Shown here: positions 12,655-24,506 of the stretch, piece after piece | Numbering within the stretch: position 1 is the first letter of the stretch | Layout of the letters: every line of letters begins with the position of its first letter | Source of the DNA: Silene conica | Lineage: Eukaryota; Streptophyta; Magnoliopsida; Caryophyllales; Caryophyllaceae | DNA: 64,000 bases | Reading direction: 5' to 3' | NCBI GenBank assembly: GCA_029255685.2 | Contig: CM055314.2 | Span: forward strand, 40,799,790-40,863,789 | Made by a program: the position numbers and the translations under genes | The notes under the pieces: generated by a model | Databases searched by the model: none | The model's input: only the letters and a program-made list of their open reading frames with translations | Told to the model about the DNA's origin: nothing

Positions 12655-14304
12655 TGATGCCCGTCGTTGAGGGTACCAAAGATAAATTTATAATTCCTAA
12701 CTTTAACAATAGATAGTGAAAGTCAGGGTCGAACCACAAGGAGGTGGGGAATGTTTATTGTTTGATGTGAATGTTTAAAGTAACAATTCTGGGGGTTTAA
12801 ATTGGTTGATTACTAAGTCTAAGGCAAAGATTAAAATAAACAAATAATAAAAGATGAGAATAAAATATAATAAAAAGGGATGCTAGGATGTTTGGGTAAT
12901 AAATAGCTAAGGTAAAATAAATCCTAAGGTCAACATGTATTGCAGTCGCGTAAGGGGGTGTAACATATCTTTTTAGGTCTATGCTACCTAATAGCTCCTT
13001 TCGGCCTATGCTATTAGTTCCTAGGTCTCACAATTATTGGGTGTCAACAATAAGGGTGATTCCTAAATCCTAGGTCACATACCTTTCAGTCTTAAGCAAC
13101 CTAGCCGTCTTAAAGTGTAAACCAATGCCCTTCCCGTATCTCTCAATCTTGGGTAGGTCATTACTAACATCCTACAAGTCTCCTTTCAGTCTCATTGTAG
13201 GGTATTATAGTCAGCAAAGAAAGACGAAACAGAATTCATACGCGAGTGGGTCGACCGACCGGCTATTCCAGTCGGCCGACCACCGCCTTGGTCGACCGAC
13301 CCATTAATTGAGTCGACCGACCACGGCTCTGCTACAGGTTGGTCTCGGAATTTACATTACCTATGCATATTCATCCCCTACATCCTAACATATGAAATTT
13401 AGCTACTCATGAAGATTGAAACGATAATGAAAATAGTAATAAACATGGAAATTATAAAGAACATCAATCTAAACATGCAATAGAAATAAAGGCTTGGGAT
13501 TCTAACTTAACCGTATGCAATAATTATAAACTAATAATAATAAAACATAAATTAAGAGAGGAATTACCGGAAATAATGATTAAGGCGGAAAAGAACAAGC
13601 TTTATTGACTAATGTTGAAAGATTGATGAAGAGCAAAATATTAAACTAAAGAAAAGTGTTTGATGATTATGGAAAGATTAAAACTAAAACTAGATGTGAG
13701 ATTTGATAGGTAAAGCTGAATTTTTAACCCTAATCACGAAATTCGGCTTAGATAGATGGAAATAAAGAGTTTCCCAATGACCTAAACACTTTAATGGGCT
13801 TCGCGGAAACTTCTGGGTCTGTGCTGTGGTCGGTCGACCCAAATAGTAGGTCGGTCGACCCAGTTGTCGGGACTGCAGCGCGCGTCGATCTTAAAACAGC
13901 TGCCATTTCTTCGTTACTTATCGTAATCAAGCGATTCTTGCGGCGTTGGAAAGCTAAGAGGATAAGCTTTCACCTCCAACTGGATTCACTCTATTATCTG
14001 CTCTAGAACTCGAGATATAGTCATTTGAAACAGGCTGCAATGCCGTGGATCGATTCTTTGCTTGTTAAAGCTATCTTCAGGCCTTGAAATGTGCGCTAGG
14101 CTTCGTTCCTTCTTATCCTTAGTCATAAAAAAATACCGAGGGCATAAATTTGGTGCAAAATCGTCCCTTTTCCGCATAAATCTGCAAAAGAGCATAAAAA
14201 TACGAAAGTGCACAATTGTTGGGAAAAAGGGCTAAAACATAGTAAATGAGCGACCAAATGCGTGTAAAAATAGATGAAAAACATCATAAAATAGACACGC
14301 ATCA
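12655..14304 (-). repeat. Family A LTR 3
   Basis: 1650 bp. One module box here reads GTCGACCGACC where the other LTRs have GTCGGCCGACC (near 13313), so only the centre of the box varies. Confidence 0.88.
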
Positions 14305-17300
14305 AATTTTTCAAACCAAACCCTTGCTTGCCCTCAAGCAAGAAGTAGACTCGATCCTAACTAATGGAACGATTTCAATCTCAGAGCGAAATTTACATGT
14401 CAGCCTAAACCAATACCAAGTACAAAATGAGAAAGTATATAAATCATGCAAACGAGTTATGGTGTTGTCAAACTTGCAACACTAAAGACTATAGAGACTT
14501 TATACTATGGACTCTCGCGGTACGCTCGAGAGACTCATGAAGCAAATGGTGAGTATATGTAGAAGATAGAAAGAAGTAAATTGTCATGACACTCACCTAA
14601 CTACGACCCATGGAAACATGCCTGCAATCTAACATGAACAAGAATTCTACAACTATGTATAACCATACTCATCAAGCGACTCAGATACGTGCAATTGAGA
14701 TAATGAAAGATAAGTGAGGTAAAAGGTAAAAAGTGGTTAAAAATGTTTTTGGATTTGTGGGGTTAGTAGCCAAGCTAGTAAAACCGGTTCCCAACAACAA
14801 ACTTCACAACTTTTGATATTAAGGAAGTGCTCTTTTGTAGCACAACTCTCACATTAAATATAAGAAAGGACTCCCAAATATTTTGAATGAGGTACGGGAG
14901 TGATAACATATAAAAGAAAGGGATTTTGGAACGATTTTTTTTTCATTCTGATGCTGTCAGGTGGTCGCTCGACCCAAGAAGGTGGTCGGTCGACTTCTTT
15001 CTTGTACGTTTTGATTTTTTTTTTCGTTTTTCTTTTCTTTCTTTCTTTTTCTGAATTTTTCTGTTCCTTTTTTTTTTCTTGCTTCTTTTTTTTCTCCTTT
15101 CTTTTCTCTTTTTTTTTTTTTTTTGCTCATGATAGCAAATAAACCAAGATGCGTCAAAATACCAAGGACTACAAATACTAGCTTGGAAGGGTAGGCTAAG
15201 TATGGGATGTAGTTTTGGGGGAATAAAAAGGCAATTTTGGCTATGTGAAGCTTATGGGTAATTATGAGAAAAGAGATTCCAAATGCACGTATCAAAACTC
15301 ACAAAACGAGATAGTAAAACAAGTATATAGCAATTCAGGTTCATGTTTATGCATATTGATGTAACATGTTCCAAGGGGAGTACTACTCACATCCTAGACA
15401 ACTGGTTTAAGAATGAAACCAGGAATAAGGCTCTAAAACTCAGAATGTATAATAGGTTGCCAAGGTATAAGTCAAGTCTCAAGATATGCAAGTTGACAAA
15501 AACTCGTAGATATGCGAAAGACTCTCATACTAAAACAAGTTGACAAGGCAAGGTAAAGGCATAAACATGTAGGATAGCTAAATCATCCTTGAAATACTTT
15601 CGTTCCGACTCGACCTATATGCTAAAATAAACGTGCATTTTTTGGAAATTTTTGAATTTTTTCATTTTTTTTTTTGTATTTTTCTTTTGTATAGGTAAGG
15701 AAAATAAAGAAAAGAACGATGCAAGACAGAAATGCAATAAACGTGTGACAAAATGCAATGCATGTGACACGAAACCATTCCCCAAACCAACCCCCACAAT
15801 GTCCCCATTGTGCATTAGCCTAAGTAAAGGTTTCAGAAAATTAAAGAAAAGATGCAAAGAGAGTAAAAACTAAGGAAAAACTGGAAAGAACTCACTGGGT
15901 TATGAAGCGCGTGAGAAAAACCTCCCCAAACCAGCGTAAGCTGGGAGGTTTTGGTGGCCAGCAGTGCCACTCAAGTACCCAAGATGGTGCACGAATTCCG
16001 AGGAAGAAGCGAACAGGGTGTGACGGACGGGTAGGTCAACCGACCCATATTTTAGGTCGACCGACCTTCCTGCAGACTGCAGGAATTCCAATATTACAGG
16101 GACTAGGTCGACCGACCCGTGTATCTGGTCGGTCGACCCCTCTGCGTCACAGCGGTCTTCGTTTCTTTATTGAACCTGAAAAAGCAATAGATATGCGCCC
16201 AACAAATGCGCGAGATCCCAGAACAAGTCCAAAAAGTCTTAACTACGCAAACACGAAAAAGTTGTCCTAAAAACTTAAAGAAAGCAAGCTCGAAAGTCTT
16301 AGCAAAACAAAAAAAATGTCTTAAGAAAAACAGAAACGAGCAAAAAGAAGAAGTCATCCGCGAAGGATTCGGCGTTTCTTTGACCAAGGGCTCTGACTAT
16401 AGGCTACTCCTTCAGCTATGGTGATTTGGGTAGATGAGTTTCTCTCCACCATGTAGATGGGTGGGTCATCATCCACAGCTCTAGCCATCCATCTCCCGGA
16501 GTTGTAGACTCCCAAGTCGTGGGCCGACACCTTCCTGGGTTTCTTCTTCTTAGGGCTCTTTTCTTTAGCCAAATGATCACTTGCTTGAGTGACCTCGTTC
16601 TCTACATCATTTGATCGAGTAAGTGGTACTACTCGATCGAGAACATCTCTCTTCCTACCGCCTATAGACTCTACCACTAGTGTCGCAATTTCTAGAGCAT
16701 CCAAATCACCCTCCTGAGCAAGATATTCACCTGCACATGCCTCAAAACACATCAAAGCCTCCGAAGGATCCTTTGTAAAGGATCCTTGTACATAACATTC
16801 ACTAATATTATTAAAAACATCAGGAATGTCAAAAAATGAATCCTGCAAAAAACAAGGTTCATCAACCGAAGGTTCAAACATGTTCATCACTAACACCTAC
16901 AGAAATAGGTTGGTCAGTCAAGGGGTAAATTTCTAACTCATCATCTGTATCTAAATCCAAGTCAGTATCATCAACGGGGAGGCAGAGGGAATCAAATAAC
17001 CTATCATTCTCATCCTTAAGAATGAGCGACTCTTCAGTAATGGGTGTGATAGGATCACACTCAACAGGAATATCCGGGTTACTAATATAAATGCCCTCAT
17101 ACCCCTCCGTATCTACACCGGCTCGGATTAGGTGTTTGAGAAGCTCCCATTGCTTCTCACAGGGTAGGTCTAATAATTCCCATCCGCAATTTCTCTCAAT
17201 CTCGATCAAGGTCTTAACAGTAACTCCATCATATAAGATACGACAAACCTCCCCAATACTAATAGGATAGCCAAATTGAGAAAGGAAAGAGATTAATCTA

Positions 17301-17435
17301 TCACAATAGAAATACAAAGGTTCATGCTCGAGTTGTGGGAAATGGGCGATGGTCATGACAGTGAAAGAAAAAGGGAAAACATAAACAAAAAACAATAAAC
17401 ACTGGCGTCACCTCCCCGGCAACGGCGCCAAAATT
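14305..17435 (-). other. Family A internal region 3
   Basis: 3131 bp. Primer site at 17413-17430. Differs from region 2 mainly in homopolymer length in the T-rich tract. 14305-16353 has no supportable gene. Confidence 0.8.
16354..17395 (-). pseudogene. Family A conserved coding segment, unit 3
   Basis: Same product as in units 1 and 2, with about one break. No sign of divergence between units at the protein level. Confidence 0.6.
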
Positions 17436-19084
17436 TGATGCCCGTCGTTGAGGGTACCAAAGATAAATTTATAATTCCTAACTTTAACAATAGATAGTGA
17501 AAGTCAGGGTCGAACCACAAGGAGGTGGGGAATGTTTATTGTTTGATGTGAATGTTTAAAGTAACAATTCTGGGGGTTTAAATTGGTTGATTACTAAGTC
17601 TAAGGCAAAGATTAAAATAAACAAATAATAAAAGATGAGAATAAAATATAATAAAAAGGGATGCTAGGATGTTTGGGTAATAAATAGCTAAGGTAAAATA
17701 AATCCTAAGGTCAACATGTATTGCAGTCGCGTAAGGGGGTGTAACATATCTTTTTAGGTCTATGCTACCTAATAGCTCCTTTCGGCCTATGCTATTAGTT
17801 CCTAGGTCTCACAATTATTGGGTGTCAACAATAAGGGTGATTCCTAAATCCTAGGTCACATACCTTTCAGTCTTAAGCAACCTAGCCGTCTTAAAGTGTA
17901 AACCAATGCCCTTCCCGTATCTCTCAATCTTGGGTAGGTCATTACTAACATCCTACAAGTCTCCTTTCAGTCTCATTGTAGGGTATTATAGTCAGCAAAG
18001 AAAGACGAAACAGAATTCATACGCGAGTGGGTCGACCGACCGGCTATTCCAGTCGGCCGACCACCGCCTTGGTCGACCGACCCATTAATTGAGTCGGCCG
18101 ACCACGGCTCTGCTACAGGTTGGTCTCGGAATTTACATTACCTATGCATATTCATCCCCTACATCCTAACATATGAAATTTAGCTACTCATGAAGATTGA
18201 AACGATAATGAAAATAGTAATAAACATGGAAATTATAAAGAACATCAATCTAAACATGCAATAGAAATAAAGGCTTGGGATTCTAACTTAACCGTATGCA
18301 ATAATTATAAACTAATAATAATAAAACATAAATTAAGAGAGGAATTACCGGAAATAATGATTAAGGCGGAAAAGAACAAGCTTTATTGACTAATGTTGAA
18401 AGATTGATGAAGAGCAAAATATTAAACTAAAGAAAAGTGTTTGATGATTATGGAAAGATTAAAACTAAAACTAGATGTGAGATTTGATAGGTAAAGCTGA
18501 ATTTTTAACCCTAATCACGAAATTCGGCTTAAATAGATGGAAATAAAGAGTTTCCCAATGACCTAAACACTTTAATGGGCTTCGCGGAAACTTCTGGGTC
18601 TGTGCTGTGGTCGGTCGACCCAAATAGTAGGTCGGTCGACCCAGTTGTGGGGACTGCAGCGCGCGTCGATCTTAAAACAGCTGCCATTTCTTCGTTACTT
18701 ATCGTAATCAAGCGATTCTTGCGGCGTTGGAAAGCTAAGAGGATAAGCTTTCACTCCAACTGGATTCACTCTATTATCAGCTCTAGAACTCGAGATATAA
18801 TCATTTGAAACAGGCTGCAATGCCGTGGATCGATTCTTTGCTTGTTAAAGCTATCTTCAGGCCTTGAAATGTGCGCTAGGCTTCGTTCCTTCTTATCCTT
18901 AGTCATAAAAAAATACCGAGGGCATAAATTTGGTGCAAAATCGTCCCTTTTCCGCATAAATCTGCAAAAGAGCATAAAAATACGAAAGTGCACAATTGTT
19001 GGGAAAAAGGGCTAAAACATAGTAAATGAGCGACCAAATGCGTGTAAAAATAGATGAAAAACATCATAAAATAGACACGCATCA
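17436..19084 (-). repeat. Family A LTR 4 (outer right)
   Basis: 1649 bp, ending GACACGCATCA directly before the second copy of TACAC. About six differences from LTR 3 by eye, so the outer LTRs are not identical to the inner ones. Confidence 0.88.
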
Positions 19085-19397
19085 TACACATCCTCTTTTA
19101 AATGCCCATTTAAAAAGGCGGTTTTGACATCCATTTGCCACACTTCGTAATCATGACAATGAAGACCTTGAACTTGGGAAAACCCTTCGCAATCGTTAAC
19201 ATTACCCTAATGGATCTTAGCATGGCTACTGGAGCAAAGGTTTCATCACAATGAAGACCTTGAACATGGGAAAACCCTTTTGCTACTAGCCTAGCTTTAT
19301 AGACATCATCATGTCCTTCTATGCCATTCTTCACTTTGAAGATCCACTTGCACTGAAGAGGTCTCATCTCTTTAGTCAAGTCTACCAAGTCCCATAC
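19085..19397 (-). pseudogene. Copia-1 RT N-terminal part
   Basis: Continues the copia RT frame interrupted at 3080. Visible motifs are PLQCKWIFKVK, ARLVAKGFSHVQG and ETFAPVAMLRSIR, typical of the start of copia RT. A short phrase around 19157-19187 is repeated at about 19249-19280 and again at the junction of the 1.37 kb duplication. Ends at the insertion of the 2.3 kb element. Confidence 0.8.
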
Positions 19398-21727
19398 TGT
19401 AACACCCCCATTTATTTAAGGGCCTGAACTAGGACTCCTCAGACAAATAAAGATGTTACCACCTCGGTTTCCCGAGGCAGTAGATACAAAGGAAGATAAA
19501 CAGTACTTTAAATTAACTTTAAACTCAAACATGTTCTTACATAACAAAAGGTCTTAACAACGTAAGCAAAGTACAACTCGTATAAAACTGACTAAGGTGA
19601 TCTAGACGTCTATTCAGGTCCGGATCCAAGCTCTTTCTCCCATAGCTCCCCCTTAGTCTCAGCCACCTGTCAAATCTGCTCCCCAATAGTTGGTTCATCA
19701 CAGGTGTTCACGAATACACAGGGTCAACCGCGAGGTTGAGTAGAGAAAACTATATATAAATAAACAACATTACTATAAATAGAAAGTTGAACTTCTCCAC
19801 TCCGAATCACAGACCCTTTTTCTCCGCACCAAACACAGACCCTTTAACTCCGCGCCACACATACCCTTTTTCTCCGCACCAAACACAGACCCTTTATCTC
19901 CACGCCACACAGACCCTTTTTTTTCTCCTCATCTCATATCGTATCACAGAATATATATAATCAAATATCATAATATACCAACCAAGTACTAGTATAAAAC
20001 ATTCATGGGAATCATCAATAACAACTGAGTAATCATTATGATATGCATCGTATTTCCCCTACCTGTAGCTGCAGAAGCAAATGGCAAAACACACGACCGT
20101 TCAAAAGTGCTCCACACGAAAACTTCCACCTAAAAGTATATTACTTAATTAATAAACTTCCTACTCACGTAATACGTATTCACATTCCATTTATAGTAAC
20201 TTTCTATAAATAAATAGCTTCCAAGAAAGATGCTTTAATTTTGAAATTCGAATTATTCAAATCCTTATTTAAGACCCAAATTGCTATTGCCATAAATAAG
20301 ATATTCCACCATAACTACTAAATATATTACCCATAAATAAAACGATATCAAATAGAAAGTATTTAAAACATACATACATATTAACAATAATAATGATGAT
20401 AATATTAATAATAATATGGTAAATAAATTAAAAGGAAATAAAAAGAATTAAGACTAACTACCCTAAAACACGCGAACAGCCCAACACTCACCCTTGAACC
20501 CCCTCGTGAACAGCCCCTCTTAACTCCACCGTGACACATCCAGCCACCACCGACAACCACCAACACCAACACCCCGACTGTCTTCTACCGCCACAACCAC
20601 CACCCATCTGACCGATGGCCGCCGGTGAGTTGAACCAGGGCCTAGATCAGGCCTGGTTCCTCACCTACAGCTCTGACCCTACGACTTTACTCCCCCCATC
20701 GACACCAACCCTGTCGCGACAACCACCAGCCATGACCACCAGAACCACCCCTGGACTCCAGACTCTAGACGTGGTGGTAGCATTGCACTGACCTCCCCCG
20801 AGTCCTCAATGCTACCACCCCCAAACACCCCTGTACACAACCGACAACCCAACACTGAACTGCAACCCAAACACAACCCCACGAACACCCCTGTCAAACC
20901 ACCCTGTACCACCACAGACAAACACCACCGCACCCAGAAACCACCACCATGAGAAACCCCCATATACCACCTGCCCCTACGACCAAAGACCCAAAACAAA
21001 CGACACACAGACGACCTAAAAAGACTGATTATAAAACGCTTCAAAACAAACTGTTGAACCCGTGAAACTCCCTTCCCCTGACCACCATTTTCGCCACCTT
21101 CAAACGCATGTAAAAACAACCAACGACCACCACCCACGACCACTATGGACTCTCTATACATCATAGTATAAAACGCAAATATAAACAATAAATAAAACGC
21201 GATTGCCTACCCTTAACAGACGACAGAACAAAACATAAAAACTGACATTGTAGAGGTCGTGGTGTGCATACCAGGTTCTTGGTCAAAACGAGGCACCCTA
21301 AGTCCGCCTACAACCACCGTGAGCAGGCTCCTTTCCTTCCCTAAAGTGACGGCTGGGTTTTGGTGAGATCTGATTTAAGTTTGAATAGGGTTAGGGTAGG
21401 TAGAACTCGTGCTATATATGGCGGCAGACACCTACATCAGCTCTGTTTCTAATAATTCCGTGTGGGCTTCCTCTTTGGCACGCCAATCGAGGCCCACTAC
21501 AAGCCACACAGAAGGTCTCCGGTTCGAGCCACGCAACCCACATACATCAAAGAGTATTATATGATGCCTTGATCCCAAATTCGAACCCCACAACAGACCT
21601 TAATTGCTTACTCAAAACGAGTGTACACGAGTTCTAAAACGACTATCTTTAAGAAAATAACTCATCGCTTGCTCGTAAAATACCCATGAATTACGATCTT
21701 TAAATAATAAATATTTGGGTTATTACA
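19398..21727 (-). mobile_element. Solo-LTR-like element, 2.3 kb, unclassified LTR
   Basis: Begins TGTAACACCCC and ends GGTTATTACA, flanked by the 5-bp duplication CATAC (19393-19397 and 21728-21732). No internal gag or pol and no primer site are visible, so a solo LTR is the simplest reading. Minus orientation is preferred because its minus-strand end, with a TTAAATAAAT...GGTGTTACA hairpin-like tail, resembles the segment ending at 63831 on the plus strand. A TATATATA stretch lies near 21412. A CCA/CAC-rich stretch (about 20460-21150) produces a spurious long open frame. A Tekay-like chromovirus origin is possible but not shown. Confidence 0.65.
19808..19928. repeat. Minisatellite, about 25-bp units
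   Basis: About 4.7 units beginning CACAGACCCTTT, alternating 26-bp (ending CTCCGCACCAAA) and 24-bp (ending CTCCGCGCCA) forms. This gives a 50-bp higher-order period inside the solo-LTR-like element. Confidence 0.8.
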
Positions 21728-21732
21728 CATAC

Positions 21733-22850
21733 TTGGTTTTGATGCATAGAATCCATCTCGGATATCATGGCCTCTTGCCATTTTGCGGAGTCGGGACTAG
21801 AGATTGCAGATTTGTAAGTGGTAGGCTCATCACTTTCCAAAAGTAATACATCTAGGCTACCATCTTCCTCAATTAGTCCAACATACCTGTCAGGTTGACG
21901 TGGAACCCTACTCGACCTCCTGGGTTGAATAGGTACCGAAGTAGACGATGAAGGAACATCTTCTTCATCTCTGTTTCAGTTTGTGGCTCTTGAACTTCTC
22001 GAACTTCATCAAGTTCAAAATTTCTCCCACCCTGTCGTCTAGAAATAAACTCTTTTTCTAGAAAGACAGCCTCTGAAGATACAAACACTTTGTTTTCTTG
22101 AGGTTTATAGAAGTGGTAGCCACGTGAGGTGGTTGGATAACCAACAAAAATGCATTTTTCGGATCGTGGAACAAGTTTGTCATCGGTCTTTACCCTGACA
22201 TAAGCTTCACATCTCCATATCTTCATATAGATAAGTTAGGAACCTTTCCTTTCCACATCTCATATGGAGTCTTATCAGTCGCTTTCGTTGGACTATTGTT
22301 CAACGATTTCATGGCGGTAAGGATCGCAAATCCCCAAAACGAATCAGGTAAGTCGGTTTGGCTCATCATCGATCGGACAATATCCAATAAGGTTCGATTT
22401 CTCCTTTCTGCCACACCATTAAGTTGGGCGTCCCTGGAGGTGAAAGTTGTGACAAAATGCCACAGTCTTTTAGATGCGAATCAAATTCGTTACTTAGATA
22501 TTCTCCACCACGATCGGATCGTAGTGCCTTAATCTTTTTGTCGAGTTGGTTTTCTACCTCATTTTGAAATTCTTTAAATTTCTTAAACGCTTCATTCTTG
22601 TATTTCATCAAGTAGATATACCCATATCTACTTAAATCATCGGTGAAGGTAATGAAGTAATCATAATTGCCCCTAGCGGTGATTGTTAATGGACCACATA
22701 CATCCGTATGTATGAGCCCTAACAACTCACTAGCTCGTGTTCCTTTACCACTAAAGGGATTATCAGTCATTTTTCCTAGGAGACAAGCCTCGCATGTACC
22801 ATATGATTCATAATCGAATGGTTTAATTATATTGGTCTTTACCAATCTTT
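21733..22850 (-). pseudogene. Copia-1 integrase and following linker
   Basis: Encodes the GAG-pre-integrase and integrase core of a copia element: GTCEACLLGKMT, LIHTDVCGPL, FITFTDDLSRYGYIYLMK and LRSDRGGEYLS, then the KTPYEMWKGKVPNLS and GYPTTSRGYHFYKP segments. Broken, several breaks. It is cut on the left by the solo LTR and on the right by family B. Confidence 0.85.
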
Positions 22851-23680
22851 TAATGTGACACCCGTCGTTGAGGGGTGCCAAAGATAAGATTTATAAAACC
22901 TCAGCTTAAACTAGATAGGATAAGTCAAGGGTCGAACCACAAGGAGACAAGGTTAATTATGTTTGCGAATTTAAAGTCTATTACAAGTAACCAAAAAGGG
23001 GGGGTTGATTTAAGATTTGAACTAACAACTAAAAGAGCAAAATAAACAAGAGAATTAAAATAAGATAAAAAGGAGATTAGGAACTTTGGTTCCCCATGGT
23101 TAAAACAAGTCAATGAAAGGTAAAATAACCAAATAACACAATCCCAAGGAACAAAGAATAAACCTTTAGGTCAATATTCTACCCAATCCTTACGGTCTTA
23201 GGGTTCCTAGAAAAGCACTAAACTTTCGTTCATAGGGCAATCCCAAAGTTGTTGTTAAACTAATCCTAGTAATCTTTCAATCTCAAGGATTAGTTCACCA
23301 ACAACAATGGGGGATTGGTAATTCAATCATTAAACTATCAAAATCAAATCTTTACCATGGTTCCCCTAATTCCTAATCACAAGAATTAGCTATGCATGAT
23401 TTTAACTATGAAACTAACAATAACAAGAATCAAGAACGTCAATGGAATCAACATAATTAAGGATGACAATAAAAGGGAAAAACATGTGTTGAGGAACAAT
23501 TACAAGATGAACAATAAGATTAATTAAAAGGGAAAGATTAATTGTAGCAAACTTACAAACTTAATTGGAATTCAAGAAAAAAGATTGAAACTTGGAAAAT
23601 ATTCTCTCTAAACTATGGAGTTTTTGACTAACATGGAGTGCTTGACCTAATTTTCGAGTTTAGGTCTCCTTAAATAAGTT

Positions 23681-24314
23681 TTTTTTTTTTTTGGTAAAAT
23701 GTGAGTAGTATTAAAATTATAGGATAATTACAAGAAAGGTTTAGGGTTCGAGACCCCTTACAAGCACATTAAAAGACATCATCTCAAAAACAACTTAAGA
23801 CTAGTTATGTAGCCAGTCAATATCTTCTTGGTGAATATCCACTCGAGCCTTGCATTTCACCCGCCTTTTAACCTCTTGAATAATCTTGTCCAACACTTTC
23901 TCAGGTCTCAGGAGACACCCATCCAGCCTGGCACAGTTTCTTTGAGTCCAGATATGATAATGATATGCAGTCATCAGTGCCACTCTGATCTTCCAAACCC
24001 CATCTTTTCTCTGAATCTCACTCAAACTCTGTATAGAAGGAAAGGACCCTCCATACCAATGCTGCAACAGTCTTTGGATCAAGACTGAATAAGGGCAGCT
24101 GATGAAAATATGGTCAATAGTTTCAGAATGGGATTGACACAGAAAACACAGGTCATCAGATACACATCCTATTCTGAACAGCTTGCTTTTCACATTCATA
24201 CCCCCTTGCATTCGTAGCCAGGTCACAATAGCATGCTTTGGTATGTTCCAGTGATTCCAAATAACATTGCTCCATTTCTGGGTAGGTTTTGTAGGTTGTA
24301 GCCACTGATACCCT
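23681..24314 (-). mobile_element. 5'-truncated L1-type LINE insertion
   Basis: Flanked by a 14-bp target-site duplication TCCTTAAATAAGTT (23667-23680 and 24315-24328) with a T run at 23679-23692, the poly(A) tail of a minus-strand insert. The right LTR of the same element (29142-29155) preserves the empty site, so the insertion followed integration of family B. Only the 3' end of the LINE is present (about 630 bp). Confidence 0.92.
23801..24226 (-). pseudogene. LINE reverse-transcriptase zinc-binding domain (zf-RVT) fragment
   Basis: 141 residues corresponding to the C-terminal zinc-binding region found after RT in plant L1 elements. The Cys-X2-Cys...His-X4-Cys arrangement is visible in CFLCQSHSETIDHIFISCP, and the following WTQRNCARLDG segment fits the family. 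No endonuclease or RT catalytic part is present because the insert is truncated at its 5' side, so it is a dead LINE copy. Its poly(A) tail lies about 110 bp downstream on the minus strand. Confidence 0.8.
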
Positions 24315-24385
24315 TCCTTAAATAAGTTCTAATTACAAGATTAGGAGCAAAGCCCGTAATAAAAATCGCGGAAACACAGTCGCCT

Positions 24386-24506
24386 GGTCGGTCGACCTAC
24401 TTTTTGGGTCGGTCGACCTCTTAATGACCTAATAACTTGAATGGGCTTAAGGAAACTTCTGGGTCAGCGCTGAGGTCGGTCGACCTACTTTGTGGGTCGG
24501 TCGACC
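24386..24506. repeat. Two bipartite palindrome modules, family B left LTR
   Basis: Boxes 24386-24397 and 24407-24418, then 24474-24485 and 24495-24506; all four read GGTCGGTCGACC and both spacers are 9 bp. The matching modules of the right LTR are 29213-29245 and 29302-29334. Confidence 0.9.

Larger units (their letters stand above)
3081..19084 (-). mobile_element. Family A array: four LTRs and three internal regions of a non-autonomous Athila-related retrotransposon in head-to-tail order
   Basis: The order is LTR, internal, LTR, internal, LTR, internal, LTR, with unit periods of 4794, 4780 and 4781 bp. LTRs are 1649-1650 bp, begin TGATGC and end GCATCA. Each internal region has, on the minus strand, a primer site matching the 3' end of plant tRNA-Asp (TGGCGCCGTTGCCGGGGA) just inside the LTR, and a purine-rich tract at the other end. 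No gag or pol similar to known families is present, so this is a LARD-like non-autonomous element; the tRNA-Asp primer and LTR layout tie it to the Athila/Tat gypsy group. The whole array is flanked by a single duplication TACAC (3076-3080 and 19085-19089), so one insertion was later expanded. Units differ by only a few substitutions and small indels, so expansion is recent. An assembly effect is possible, but the units are not identical. Confidence 0.88.

Noticed and set aside
3081-19084. CRISPR-like array or classical satellite
   Set aside because: The 4.78 kb unit has LTRs, primer site and target duplication, so it is a retrotransposon array.
20679-21188. 169-codon open frame in the solo-LTR-like element
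   Set aside because: It is the complement of a CCA/CAC-rich stretch; the product is Gly, Val and Trp-rich low complexity with no motif.
21480-21600. tRNA or SINE-like B box (GGTTCGAGCC)
   Set aside because: No matching A box, no clover-leaf, no target duplication or tail found.
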